Source: Zoogloeaceae bacterium G21618-S1
Lineage (GTDB): Bacteria; Pseudomonadota; Gammaproteobacteria; Burkholderiales; Rhodocyclaceae
Assembly: GCA_027214125.1 (NCBI GenBank)
Contig: JAPWHF010000011.1
Coordinates: 1 to 64,000 of the forward strand
Reading direction: 5' to 3'
Length of the DNA: 64,000 bases
The notes under the pieces are model-generated. The model was not told the DNA's origin, searched no databases, and saw only the letters and a program-made list of their open reading frames with translations. Both the position numbers and the translations under genes were made by a program. This document shows, one piece after another, positions 7,955 to 17,515 of the stretch. How positions within the stretch are numbered: the stretch's first letter is position 1; the number at the start of each line of letters is the position of its first letter.

Positions 7955-9202
7955 TCAGCGCAGACGGTCGAGCTGCATCTGGAGATGACGCTGCTCTGCC
8001 CCCAACCGGGTGAGCGCCAGCGCACGGGCAAAGGCCGCGCGGGCGCTGGCGCGGTCGCCGAGACGCTGTAACAACTCGCCGCGGGCGGCATGTGCCAGGC
8101 GGTAGTCGGCCAGTTCGCCGCCGGCCAGCAGCACGTCGATCAGCGCCAGCCCGGCGGCCGGGCCGTCGCGCATCGCCACCGCCACCGCACGGTTGAGCGC
8201 CACCACCGGCGAGGGCTCGGCGCGCATCAGCACCTCGTAGAGCCCGACGATCTGCGGCCAGTCGGTGTCGGCCGCGGTGGGCGCCTCGGCATGCACCGCG
8301 GCAATCGCCGCCTGCAGCGCGTAGGGGCCAACGCGGCGCGAGCGCAGCGACGCCTCCACCAGGGCGCAGCCCTCGGCGATCAGCGCGCGATTCCACCGGC
8401 CGCGATCCTGTGCGTCGAGCAACACCAGCTCGCCATCGGCCGTGCTGCGCGCCGCGCGGCGCGATTCGGTGAGCAACATCAGCGCCAGCAGGCCTTGCGC
8501 CTCGGGTTCGGGCAACAACGCGACCAGCAGCCGGCCGAGGCGGATCGCCTCATCCGACAGGTCGACCCGGGTCAGCGCCTCGCCGTCGGAGGCGAGGTAG
8601 CCTTCGTTGAAAATCAGGTAAATGACCCGCAGCACGCTATCGAGCCGCGCCGCCAACGCCGGCCCCTCGGGCACTTCGTAGGGGATGCGCGCATCGCGGA
8701 TCTTGCCCTTGGCGCGCACGATGCGCTGCGCCAGTGTCGGTGTGGCAGTCAGGAAGGCGCTGGCGATGGCCTCGGTGGTCAGCCCGCACACCTCGCGCAG
8801 GGTCAGCGCCACCTGCGCCTCGGGCGCCAGCGCCGGGTGGCAGCAGGTGAAGATCAGGCGCAGGCGGTCGTCCTCGATGCCGCTGACCGGCTCGGCCACG
8901 GTCTGCTCGTCCTCCGCCAGCCGCCAGGCCAGCTCGGTGAGCGAGGCATCAAAACGCGCCCGCTGGCGGATGCGGTCAATCGCGCGAAAACGCCCGGCCG
9001 ACACCAGCCAGGCGCGCGGGTTGTCCGGCACGCCGTCACGCGGCCACTGCGCCATGGCCGCGATGAAGGCCTCCTGCACCGCCTCCTCGGCCAGATCGAA
9101 ATCGCCCAGCAGACGGATCAGTGTGGCGCGGATACGGCGCGATTCGCTGCGGTAGAGGGCGTCGATGTGGCCGGGGATGTCGGTGGCAGAGGGTACTGTC
9201 AT
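7955..9202 (-). CDS. ECF42-type RNA polymerase sigma factor with C-terminal extension
   Basis: This 415-residue ECF sigma factor has region 2 (about 15-85, [16 protein letters not shown]...[16 protein letters not shown]) and region 4 (about 110-170, with [18 protein letters not shown]). It also has a long C-terminal extension of about 230 residues with TPR-like helices ([32 protein letters not shown]). This architecture defines group ECF42, which has no cognate anti-sigma and needs its C-terminal part for function. ATG 9202 was preferred; an in-frame TTG at 9232 is possible. It heads the operon 9202-6062. Confidence 0.9.
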   Translation of the reverse strand: MTVPSATDIPGHIDALYRSESRRIRATLIRLLGDFDLAEEAVQEAFIAAMAQWPRDGVPDNPRAWLVSAGRFRAIDRIRQRARFDASLTELAWRLAEDEQTVAEPVSGIEDDRLRLIFTCCHPALAPEAQVALTLREVCGLTTEAIASAFLTATPTLAQRIVRAKGKIRDARIPYEVPEGPALAARLDSVLRVIYLIFNEGYLASDGEALTRVDLSDEAIRLGRLLVALLPEPEAQGLLALMLLTESRRAARSTADGELVLLDAQDRGRWNRALIAEGCALVEASLRSRRVGPYALQAAIAAVHAEAPTAADTDWPQIVGLYEVLMRAEPSPVVALNRAVAVAMRDGPAAGLALIDVLLAGGELADYRLAHAARGELLQRLGDRASARAAFARALALTRLGAEQRHLQMQLDRLR

Positions 9203-9317
9203 CAGAGTTTCCGGCTGCAAACCCTTCGTCAATTCGAAGGCATTCTACAACCGCATCCCGCCCCCAATCAGTATCAGAAGTTGACGTACCCCGAATCAAC
9301 GAGGCCCGGGCAACAAA

Positions 9318-10397
9318 TCATTCGTACGCAGTTGCCGTGCTCTTGAGATGCTCCGCAAAGCTGTAAACATCGTCAACGGTTTGGATGGGATGTCGCGTTT
9401 CGTTCTTCTCGTTGTCAAAAACACCGAGGTACTTTTGACTCCGATTGAAGTGGAGCCGGCAAATAGGCTTTCTGTTGTTGTCATCAAGAAGAATGCCGCA
9501 GTAGCTCTGCGTATCCCTCATAGTGATCCGTTTGGCATCGACAACAGAGCGCACAATCGCCTTCACGATGTGGAATCCTTCCATCTCGTCTAGTGTCGTA
9601 ACCACCTTGTCTTCCGACTCGTCAGACACGGGGTCGGCCGCCGACTCGTTGCTCGGAGCGATGCTTGCTGCTTGCTGAGTCGCACCGCTTATGGCCGACT
9701 TGAGTCGTTCATTGACCTGGTCACTCAGAAACTGGCTTGCCGCCTTGCGAGTCAGCACACCAAATTGCTCCCGGACCTTCTGAGTCACCATGCCGTCATA
9801 GACGCGAGATGCAATCAACCGAATGAAATCGTCGTCGGGATTCGTTAGCAGAGTGGCAATGACCTTCTTGATCTGACTGACAAACTTGAGCTCGCCAGCG
9901 GCGCTGACAATTGATTCGACGTCAAAAGCCGACTTCGTGAGTTTGATCAACTCCGGCACCACGTGCTCATCGATGTCGAGTAGGTCGAGTTCCAGAAACG
10001 GGCGCTCGTCCATCTTGTTTGGCGCGTCCAGATCGGTGAAGAACTTGTACACCCGCCCGTTGGTTAAGATCGAGATCCGAGCGTTCGTCACATGAAAGTA
10101 ACGGAACAACTGTGAGGCATGGTTGACGTTCAACGGCTCGTCCAGCTTCTTGCACTCGATCAGAATCTGAACATCTCCGTTCTTCAAGATCGCGTAGTCA
10201 ATTTTCTCGCCCTTCTTTGTCCCGACATCGCAGACATACTCTGGGGTGACTTCGGCCGGATCAAAAACGTCATAACCCAGAACCATGTTGATGAATGGCA
10301 TCACGAATGCGTTCTTCGTCGCTTCCTCGGTCTTTATCGCTTTCCCCTGTTGACGAATCTTTGCTGAGAGACTGTTCAGCTTATCGATGAATTCCAT
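9318..10397 (-). CDS. HsdR N-terminal-like nuclease-domain protein
   Basis: This 359-residue protein is related to the N-terminal endonuclease domain of type I restriction R subunits (HSDR_N_2). It has a PD-(D/E)xK pattern in KIDYAIL...VQILIECKKL (about residues 65-90). The rest has no helicase motifs, and the C-terminal ~90 residues form a separate small domain (GILLDDNNRKPICRLHFN). ATG 10397 has GAGGG upstream. Base composition is visibly lower in GC and less codon-biased than its neighbours, suggesting transfer. No methylase or specificity subunit lies nearby, so it is not part of a complete restriction system here. A solitary defence or DNA-repair role is possible. Confidence 0.8.
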   Translation of the reverse strand: MEFIDKLNSLSAKIRQQGKAIKTEEATKNAFVMPFINMVLGYDVFDPAEVTPEYVCDVGTKKGEKIDYAILKNGDVQILIECKKLDEPLNVNHASQLFRYFHVTNARISILTNGRVYKFFTDLDAPNKMDERPFLELDLLDIDEHVVPELIKLTKSAFDVESIVSAAGELKFVSQIKKVIATLLTNPDDDFIRLIASRVYDGMVTQKVREQFGVLTRKAASQFLSDQVNERLKSAISGATQQAASIAPSNESAADPVSDESEDKVVTTLDEMEGFHIVKAIVRSVVDAKRITMRDTQSYCGILLDDNNRKPICRLHFNRSQKYLGVFDNEKNETRHPIQTVDDVYSFAEHLKSTATAYE

Positions 10398-10473
10398 GAC
10401 GCCCTCATTGGTCTGGTGACCGCGCAATCGTATTGCCGAATGCATTGCCTGGGCAATACATTTGGCAACAATC

Positions 10474-10920
10474 TCACCCCTTCTCCATCACCGCCCGCAA
10501 CCGCTCCGCATACCCCGCCAGCACCGCGGCCGGCGGATCCTTGCGCGGCCAGGACAGGGCGATGCCGTCGTTGCCGTGGCGCGGCACGACATGCATGTGG
10601 CAGTGGAACACGGTCTGGTCGCCTTCCTTGCCGTTGGCCTGCAGCAGGGTGAGGCCGGGTGGGTCGAAGGCGTCGCGCACGGCGAAGGCGACGCGCTGGG
10701 CGGTCTGCATGATGGCGCCGGCTTCATCAAAGGTGAGCTCGAACAGCGTGGCGGCATGGCGCTTGGGGGCGACCAGCACATGGCCGGGGTTGAGCTGGCC
10801 GATGTCCATGAAGGCGATGGTCAGCGCGTCTTCATAGACGCGCTCGGCGGGGATATCGCCCGCCACCAGGCGGCAGAAGATGCATTGCCCGGGGGGCGAG
10901 GTGTCGACAAACATCGGCAT
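10474..10920 (-). CDS. HIT-family nucleotide hydrolase/transferase
   Basis: This is a 148-residue histidine triad protein. It begins with the CIFCRLVAGDIPAERVYED block, which contains a pair of Cys often binding zinc. It ends with the active-site HCHMHVVPR (His-phi-His-phi-His), after which come about 30 extra residues. Members hydrolyse nucleoside phosphoramidates or dinucleoside polyphosphates. AAGGAG lies seven bases upstream of ATG 10920. It is transcribed divergently from selO. Confidence 0.9.
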   Translation of the reverse strand: MPMFVDTSPPGQCIFCRLVAGDIPAERVYEDALTIAFMDIGQLNPGHVLVAPKRHAATLFELTFDEAGAIMQTAQRVAFAVRDAFDPPGLTLLQANGKEGDQTVFHCHMHVVPRHGNDGIALSWPRKDPPAAVLAGYAERLRAVMEKG

Positions 10921-11100
10921 GGCGGCTCCTTGATTTGAGGTCGGTTACGGGTGCCGGCATCCGGCTGCGGCACACCTGACTGGCATCCTACCTGCGCACG
11001 CGACGCCTCGCTCGTTGAGCGCAGCGACGCATCCGCTGTCACACTGTGCACTGAGTCCGGCACAGACCGGCCACACGACACCCCACAGAGCCCAAGCACA

Positions 11101-12609
<1,509 letters not shown>

Positions 12610-12620
12610 CGCAACAAGTG

Positions 12621-12642
12621 AAGGCGGGTTTCAACCCGCCTT
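12621..12642. terminator. Bidirectional hairpin terminator
   Basis: AAGGCGGG and CCCGCCTT form a perfect stem around TTTCAA between two convergent genes (stops at 12609 and 12648). The same GGCGGGTTT-AACCCGCC sequence recurs at 19150-19167, so it may be a dispersed repeat used as a terminator. Confidence 0.65.
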
Positions 12643-12647
12643 ACCCC

Positions 12648-13025
12648 TCACCGCCGACACGCCATCCGCGTACCCGGCAACAGCATCAACACCAGAAAAC
12701 TCACCAGCAAGCCCAGCACCAGCAGCGTGCCTTCGCCCGGCAGGCGCGACAGCGAGTAGTGCTGCGACACCCACAGCCCCATACGCACCAATTGAAACCC
12801 CGCCGCCGCAATGCCGAGCCACCAGGCCCAGGCGAAACGCTTCCAGAGCCCGAAGATGATCAACACGATGACGGCCGTGGTCAGCCACAGCATCGGGGTG
12901 CCGAAGCTCAATCGCAGGGTCAGCGCATCGCCCGAGATCGCAGCGCGAATGAGGGAGGTGCCGGGCACGGCAACCAGGTAAACCAGGGCAATGGCGATGA
13001 GCAGAAAAAAGCGGGCGTTAAGCAT
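12648..13025 (-). CDS. Small four-helix membrane protein
   Basis: This 125-residue protein contains four predicted membrane helices (about 5-22, 43-62, 65-85 and 98-116) joined by short loops, with an RR tail. I do not recognise the family. ATG 13025 begins immediately before the first membrane segment. An upstream in-frame start would put about 34 soluble residues in front. It is a single gene, convergent with selO and divergent from the MFS gene. Confidence 0.65.
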   Translation of the reverse strand: MLNARFFLLIAIALVYLVAVPGTSLIRAAISGDALTLRLSFGTPMLWLTTAVIVLIIFGLWKRFAWAWWLGIAAAGFQLVRMGLWVSQHYSLSRLPGEGTLLVLGLLVSFLVLMLLPGTRMACRR

Positions 13026-13200
13026 GGTTGTTGCTGCACGAGGTTCAGAGGGCGCCAAGCATAGCCGAGTCACGCCGTGCCGGGCAGGCGCCGACGCGAA
13101 CACATGAAAAGCACTGACGGCGATCACAGCATTCTTCGCCAGTAGGTCAGCGCGCCAGCGCTAGGGTAGGCACACACCCCACACCTTTCTGGAGATCAAC

Positions 13201-14424
13201 ATGACACCCCATCCCTGGCGCTCGCCCACGCTGGTCATCGTGTGCGGCGGGCTGATCCTCAGCCTCGCGCTGGGCATGCGCCACAGCTTCGGGCTGTTCT
13301 TGCAACCGATGAGTTTCGATCTGGGCTGGGGACGCGAGACTTTCGCCTTCGCCATCGCCCTGCAAAACCTGCTGTGGGGCATCGCCCAACCCTTGACCGG
13401 CATGGTCGCTGACCGCTTCGGCGCCGGCCGGGTGGTGGTCGCGGGCGCCCTGGCCTATGTGGCCGGACTGGTGCTGATGCCCTTGTCGGACAGCGGCCTG
13501 ACGCTCAATCTGTCGGCCGGCCTGCTGGTTGGTCTGGGGCTCAGCGGCACCGGCTTCAGCATCATTTACGGGGCCATCGGCCGCACGGTGCCGGCGCACC
13601 GGCGCACCGCCGCGCTGGGCACCGCCGGCGCACTCGGCTCGCTCGGCCAGTTCGCCATGCTGCCCTTCGCGCAGCACCTGATCAGCACGTCCGGTTGGGC
13701 CGACGCACTGTGGGTGCTGGCCGCCACCGTGGCCGTCGCGCTGCTGCTGGCGGTGGCCATGGCCGAGCCACGTGCCGCCACCGATCCGTCGGCCACCCCG
13801 CCGCAGGGCCTGTGGAGCGCACTGGCCGAAGCCTTTACGCATCGCGGTTTCTGGCTGCTGGGGCTGGGCTTCCTGGCCTGCGGCTTCCAGCTGGCCTTCA
13901 TCGGCAACCACCTGCCAGCCTTTCTGCTCGATCAGGGCCTGAATGCCAACATCGGCATGCGTGCGCTGGCGCTGGTCGGGCTGTTCAACGTGCTCGGCAC
14001 CTGGGCCTGGGGCCGGATGGGCGGACGCTGGCGGGCAAAGAACCTGCTCACCGTGCTCTATTTGCTGCGTGCCGGGCTGACCGCCGCCTACATGGCGCTG
14101 CCCATCACCGCCACCACCACCTACGTGTTCGCCGCCGGCATGGGCTTTTTATGGCTGGGCACGGCGCCGCTGACCAGCGGTGTGCTGTCGCAGATCTTCG
14201 GCGTGCGCTACATCTCGACACTGTTCGGCTTCGTCTTTTTCAGCCATCAGGTGGGCAGTTTCCTCGGGGTGTGGCTGGGCGGGCTGGTGTTCGACGCCAC
14301 CGGCTCCTACGACGTGGTGTGGACGCTGTCGATCGGTCTCGGTGTGCTCGCTGCCGTGCTGCACTACCCGATCGACGACCGCACACCGGCCGCGGCGCCG
14401 ATACCAGCCAGCCGCGCAGCATGA
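13201..14424 (+). CDS. Major facilitator superfamily transporter
   Basis: This is a 407-residue inner-membrane protein with 12 predicted helices in two halves. It has the DRFGAGRVVVAG loop after helix 2 that is the MFS signature, and a central loop at about residues 190-210. It resembles the monocarboxylate/oxalate-formate-like branch (GMRHSFGLFLQPM). The substrate is unknown. A GGAG sequence lies seven bases before the ATG. Its stop codon overlaps the start of a small membrane peptide (ATGA). The LysR gene convergent with it is a possible regulator. Confidence 0.88.
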   Translation: MTPHPWRSPTLVIVCGGLILSLALGMRHSFGLFLQPMSFDLGWGRETFAFAIALQNLLWGIAQPLTGMVADRFGAGRVVVAGALAYVAGLVLMPLSDSGLTLNLSAGLLVGLGLSGTGFSIIYGAIGRTVPAHRRTAALGTAGALGSLGQFAMLPFAQHLISTSGWADALWVLAATVAVALLLAVAMAEPRAATDPSATPPQGLWSALAEAFTHRGFWLLGLGFLACGFQLAFIGNHLPAFLLDQGLNANIGMRALALVGLFNVLGTWAWGRMGGRWRAKNLLTVLYLLRAGLTAAYMALPITATTTYVFAAGMGFLWLGTAPLTSGVLSQIFGVRYISTLFGFVFFSHQVGSFLGVWLGGLVFDATGSYDVVWTLSIGLGVLAAVLHYPIDDRTPAAAPIPASRAA

Positions 14425-14558
14425 AGCGCCCACCGAGCCAACGGTCGGGCATCTGGCTGGCACTGGCAATGACGGCCGTGGCGCTGCTCGCTGCCCGCGC
14501 CTGGACTTCGCCCGATCTGCTGCTGGCGATGCTGTCGCTGGACGTGTTGTGTCGCTAA
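14421..14558 (+). CDS. Small membrane peptide coupled to the MFS gene
   Basis: This is a 45-residue protein with a basic N-terminus (MKRPPSQR) followed by one or two hydrophobic stretches (about 11-28 and 32-43). Its ATG overlaps the TGA of the transporter gene (ATGA), which suggests translational coupling. Its stop lies within four bases of the stop of the convergent LysR gene. No family is recognised. It could be an accessory peptide of the transporter, which is an inference from position only. Confidence 0.5.
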   Translation: MKRPPSQRSGIWLALAMTAVALLAARAWTSPDLLLAMLSLDVLCR

Positions 14559-15442
14559 CGGCCGGCCCCGGCCAACGCCACCAACGCGTCGACAGCGCGG
14601 CGCGCCAGCGGCTTGAGCTGACCGCGCTCGGTCAGCGAGATGGCATAGTGGCCGGCATCGATACGCGCCGGATGGAGTTGACGAAGGTGCCCGCTATCAA
14701 GATACGGCGCCGCACTCAAGGTGCTGAGCAAGGCGGGCCCGCCGCCGGCAAGACAGGCTTCGAGCGCGCTGAGCGGGTCGTCCAGCGTTACACCATGATG
14801 CAAGGGGGCACTTTGACCAAACGCCTCGACACACCAGCGCGCCCAATCGACCACGGTCTGCCGGAGTAGCGTCCGGGTTTGAAGATCGGCAAGCGTGACC
14901 GGCGTTGTCAGCGGTGAGGACGCACTCACATACGCGCCTATGCAGGCACCGAACAGGCGAATCTGGCCTGGCGCACGCGACGCTGCCACCAGCTCGATGA
15001 GAATATCGGTCCGCGGGTCGACAGGGGCCGTTGGCAGGCGCGTGGCGCTCAACTCGACCTGCAATGCAGGCAGATCCAACGCGCGGCGAAGCGCCGGCAG
15101 TTGGCTCGCCAGCCATGTCGCCCCCAGCACCGGGGTGACGTCGATATGCAGCGTTTGCTGCGCGCTGTGGCGTAACGCACCGGTGGCGGCACGAAAATCG
15201 GCCACCAACGCGCTCAGTTCGCTCTGGCGTGCGGCCGCCGCCTCGGTCGGCACCACGCCACGCCCTCGACGCTCAAGCAAGTCAACGCCGAGCGTGCCTT
15301 CGAGCTGGCGGATGCGGTGGCTGATCGCCGAGGGTGTCACCGACAGCTCGTCGGCCGCCCGCGCCAGCGAACCCAGGCGCAGGCAGGCTTCCAGCGCCAG
15401 CAGTTCCAGCAAAGGCAGATCACGCAATAATGAATGACTCAT
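14555..15442 (-). CDS. LysR-family regulator (GcvA-like)
   Basis: This 295-residue protein has a winged HTH at residues 8-67 (ACLRLGSLARAADELSVTPSAISHRIRQLEG) and a LysR substrate-binding domain. The HTH has the SAISHRIRQLE form seen in GcvA/AmpR-like regulators. It is divergent from another LysR gene whose start lies only 17 bp away, and convergent with the MFS/small-peptide operon. The start at ATG 15442 gives the usual length. The likely target is either neighbour; the effector is unknown. Confidence 0.85.
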   Translation of the reverse strand: MSHSLLRDLPLLELLALEACLRLGSLARAADELSVTPSAISHRIRQLEGTLGVDLLERRGRGVVPTEAAAARQSELSALVADFRAATGALRHSAQQTLHIDVTPVLGATWLASQLPALRRALDLPALQVELSATRLPTAPVDPRTDILIELVAASRAPGQIRLFGACIGAYVSASSPLTTPVTLADLQTRTLLRQTVVDWARWCVEAFGQSAPLHHGVTLDDPLSALEACLAGGGPALLSTLSAAPYLDSGHLRQLHPARIDAGHYAISLTERGQLKPLARRAVDALVALAGAGR

Positions 15443-15459
15443 CGACCGGAGCCTCCTTG

Positions 15460-16395
15460 ATGTCGACACCTCCCGCCCCTCTGCCACCGCTGCATGCGCT
15501 GGCCGCCTTCGAGGCGCTGGTGCGCCACGGCACAGTGGCACGGGCCCTGAGCGAACTGGGCGTCAGCCGCGCCGCGCTGACCGGCTCGCTCACACTGCTC
15601 GAAGAACGCACCGGCCTGCAGCTGCTGATCCGCCACAGCCCGACGGTCGAGCTCACCGACGAAGGGCTGGCTTACTACCATGCGGCGGCCGCCTTTGCCC
15701 GCGGTGCGGCTGACTGGTTGCACGGACTCGGCAGCGGTTTCGCCACCGAGGTCCGCATCGCCGCCAGCCCGGGTGTATCGCGGCTGTGGCTCGCAGCGCG
15801 GCTCGATGCCCTGCGCGCGGCCTGCCCCGGCGTGGCGCTGACCCTGTCGGCAAGCGAGAGCTTGTCGGACCTCGATCGCAGCGAGTGTGACATTGCCATC
15901 CGCTACTGTCATCCGGCGGACCATGTAGACGGCCGCATCCTGTGGCACGAAACACTCGGTGTGCTGGCGCCGGCCAGCCGCGCGCTGGCGCTGGGGCTGC
16001 GCTCGCTGCCCGAATTGCTGGCCAACGAGACGCTGATCGAGCACCCCCTGCTGTCATGGACACGACTGGCGCGGCAGGTCGGCCTGGGCGCGCTACCGCA
16101 GGCGCCGGTGCTGGTCTGCCACGACGTGTACGCTGTGCTGCTGGCATGCGCACGTGGCGACGGGCTGGCCCTGTTGCCGGTACGGCTCACACAGGACTTC
16201 TGCACCCGCCATGGCCTGAAAGCCGTGCACCCACTGCGCCTGCCCGACAAGAGCTATGTGCTGCTGATGTCAGCGCGCGGGCAGGCCCGGCCGGTGGTGC
16301 AGGCCTGTGCCGCCGCACTCGCCGCGCTGGCGCAGCCAGTGACCGAGGCGGACACAGGCCTCGCCCAGGGCCCGCAGCACTCGGCGCCCGACTGA
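15460..16395 (+). CDS. LysR-family regulator
   Basis: This is a 311-residue LysR regulator with HTH FEALVRHGTVARALSELGVSRAALTGSLTLLEE, in which SRAALTGSL replaces the common SQSAVSRQI. The effector domain contains SECDIAIRY and ends with a 20-residue variable tail. ATG 15460 has GGAG eight bases upstream; an in-frame ATG at 15430 lies inside the neighbouring divergent gene. The last 126 bp overlap the 3' part of the DUF2917 gene on the other strand. Confidence 0.8.
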   Translation: MSTPPAPLPPLHALAAFEALVRHGTVARALSELGVSRAALTGSLTLLEERTGLQLLIRHSPTVELTDEGLAYYHAAAAFARGAADWLHGLGSGFATEVRIAASPGVSRLWLAARLDALRAACPGVALTLSASESLSDLDRSECDIAIRYCHPADHVDGRILWHETLGVLAPASRALALGLRSLPELLANETLIEHPLLSWTRLARQVGLGALPQAPVLVCHDVYAVLLACARGDGLALLPVRLTQDFCTRHGLKAVHPLRLPDKSYVLLMSARGQARPVVQACAAALAALAQPVTEADTGLAQGPQHSAPD

Positions 16396-16629
16396 ATCGT
16401 CGGCCACGTCAAACACCAGGCACGCATCAACCCGCCCGGTCACCACCACCGGCCCGGCACCGCCGGCCGTGTAGACATCACCCGCGCTCAGCAGCACATC
16501 TCGACCGGGGCGATACTCCGTCAGCCAGACGCTGCCCGCCCGGCACCCGACCGCCGTCCCCGGCGGCAGGCGCAGCACCGCGCCGGGGTTCAGCTCGACC
16601 GTCCATCGCACATCGTCTCTGGCCTGCAT
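16270..16629 (-). CDS. DUF2917 protein
   Basis: This 119-residue protein has the DUF2917 pattern: a leading beta-rich segment (VELNPGAVLRLPPGTAVGCRAGSVWLTEYRPGRD, shown here only to locate it at residues 11-44), LLSAGDVYTAGG, and a helical tail. The fold is cupin-like but the metal residues are not evident. Function is unknown. GAGGAGG precedes the ATG by eight bases. A structured leader with an intrinsic terminator lies about 40 bases upstream. The 3' end overlaps the convergent LysR gene by 126 bp. Confidence 0.75.
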   Translation of the reverse strand: MQARDDVRWTVELNPGAVLRLPPGTAVGCRAGSVWLTEYRPGRDVLLSAGDVYTAGGAGPVVVTGRVDACLVFDVADDSVGRRVLRALGEACVRLGHWLRQRGECGGTGLHHRPGLPAR

Positions 16630-16669
16630 TGTCGTGTCCTCCTCAAGACGCCCTCCCCCCATGCGCCGG

Positions 16670-16732
16670 AAAAAAGCCGCCCCCGTGGGGGCGGGTCCGG
16701 GCAGAAACCGACGTGCCCGAAGGCGAAACGCC
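16670..16732 (-). ncRNA. Structured leader or small RNA ending in an intrinsic terminator
   Basis: On the minus strand three stems follow one another: GGCG/CGCC (16732-16722), GGGCA/TGCCC (16718-16699), and CCGCCCCC/GGGGGCGG (16694-16677). The last runs directly into six Ts (16675-16670). It lies 40 bases upstream of the DUF2917 start. No minus-strand gene lies behind it, because the gene on the right is on the plus strand. It therefore either attenuates DUF2917 or ends a short RNA. A weak promoter may lie near 16770-16800. Confidence 0.5.
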
Positions 16733-16876
16733 AAGGGAGGAGAGGGACACACCCAGCCTAAACATGTCCGCCGCCCGAACATTGAATTCTGCTGGGCGCG
16801 CACGCAGCAGTTCTCACCTGAGGCAGCGCCACCGGGCGCAACCATACCTGTCATCGACACTGACGGAGCAGGCCCC

Positions 16877-17515
16877 ATGACATCCGAACGCTCACGCTTG
16901 CCATGCATCGAATTCTGGTTCGACCCGGCGAGCACCTATTCGTATATCGCGGCGGCCGACGTGGCGCGCCTGGAGGCCGAAGGACGGGCTCGCTTCGACT
17001 ACCGCCCCTTTCTGCTGGGGCCGATTTTCGCCCGCCAGGGCTGGACCGATTCGCCGTTCAATCTCTACCCTGCCAAGGGCGACTACATGTGGCGCGACCT
17101 GGCCCGCCTGTGCGCCGAGCGCCAGCTGCCGCTGCAACGGCCGAGCAGCTTCCCGCGCAACAGCGTGCTGTCGGCCGGCGTGGCCCTGGTCGGGCTGGAT
17201 GCCGGCTGGGGCAAGCGCTTCGTGACAGCGATGTACCGCGCCCATTTCGGCGAAGAAATCGACACCGCCAGCGCCGACGGCCTGGCCCGGGTGCTGCGCG
17301 GGCTGGATCTCGACCCCGCCCCCATCCTGGCCGACGCCAGCTCGCCCCCGATCCGCGCGCGCCTGCGCGCCGCCACCGGTGAGGCCGTCGCGCGCGGGGT
17401 GTTCGGCGCGCCCAGTTTTTTCGTCGGCGACACCCTGTTCTGGGGCACCGACCGCCTCGACACGGCACTGCGCCATGCACAGGCCTGCAGCCCTGACCTG
17501 GAGGACACGCCATGA
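16877..17515 (+). CDS. 2-hydroxychromene-2-carboxylate isomerase-like (DsbA family) protein
   Basis: This 212-residue protein belongs to the kappa-class GST/DsbA fold. The start region FWFDPASTYSYIAA carries the Ser that takes the place of the thioredoxin Cys in HCCA isomerases. The C-terminal GVFGAPSFFVGDTLFWGTDRL is the typical cis-Pro/closing block. These enzymes isomerise ring-opened aromatic intermediates using glutathione. GGAG precedes ATG 16877. Its TGA overlaps the next ATG, so it is the first gene of a three-gene operon. Confidence 0.88.
   Translation: MTSERSRLPCIEFWFDPASTYSYIAAADVARLEAEGRARFDYRPFLLGPIFARQGWTDSPFNLYPAKGDYMWRDLARLCAERQLPLQRPSSFPRNSVLSAGVALVGLDAGWGKRFVTAMYRAHFGEEIDTASADGLARVLRGLDLDPAPILADASSPPIRARLRAATGEAVARGVFGAPSFFVGDTLFWGTDRLDTALRHAQACSPDLEDTP

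Noticed and set aside
9318-10397. Complete type I restriction-modification system
   Set aside because: Only an HsdR-N-like domain is present. The flanking genes are a sigma factor and a HIT protein, with no HsdM or HsdS.
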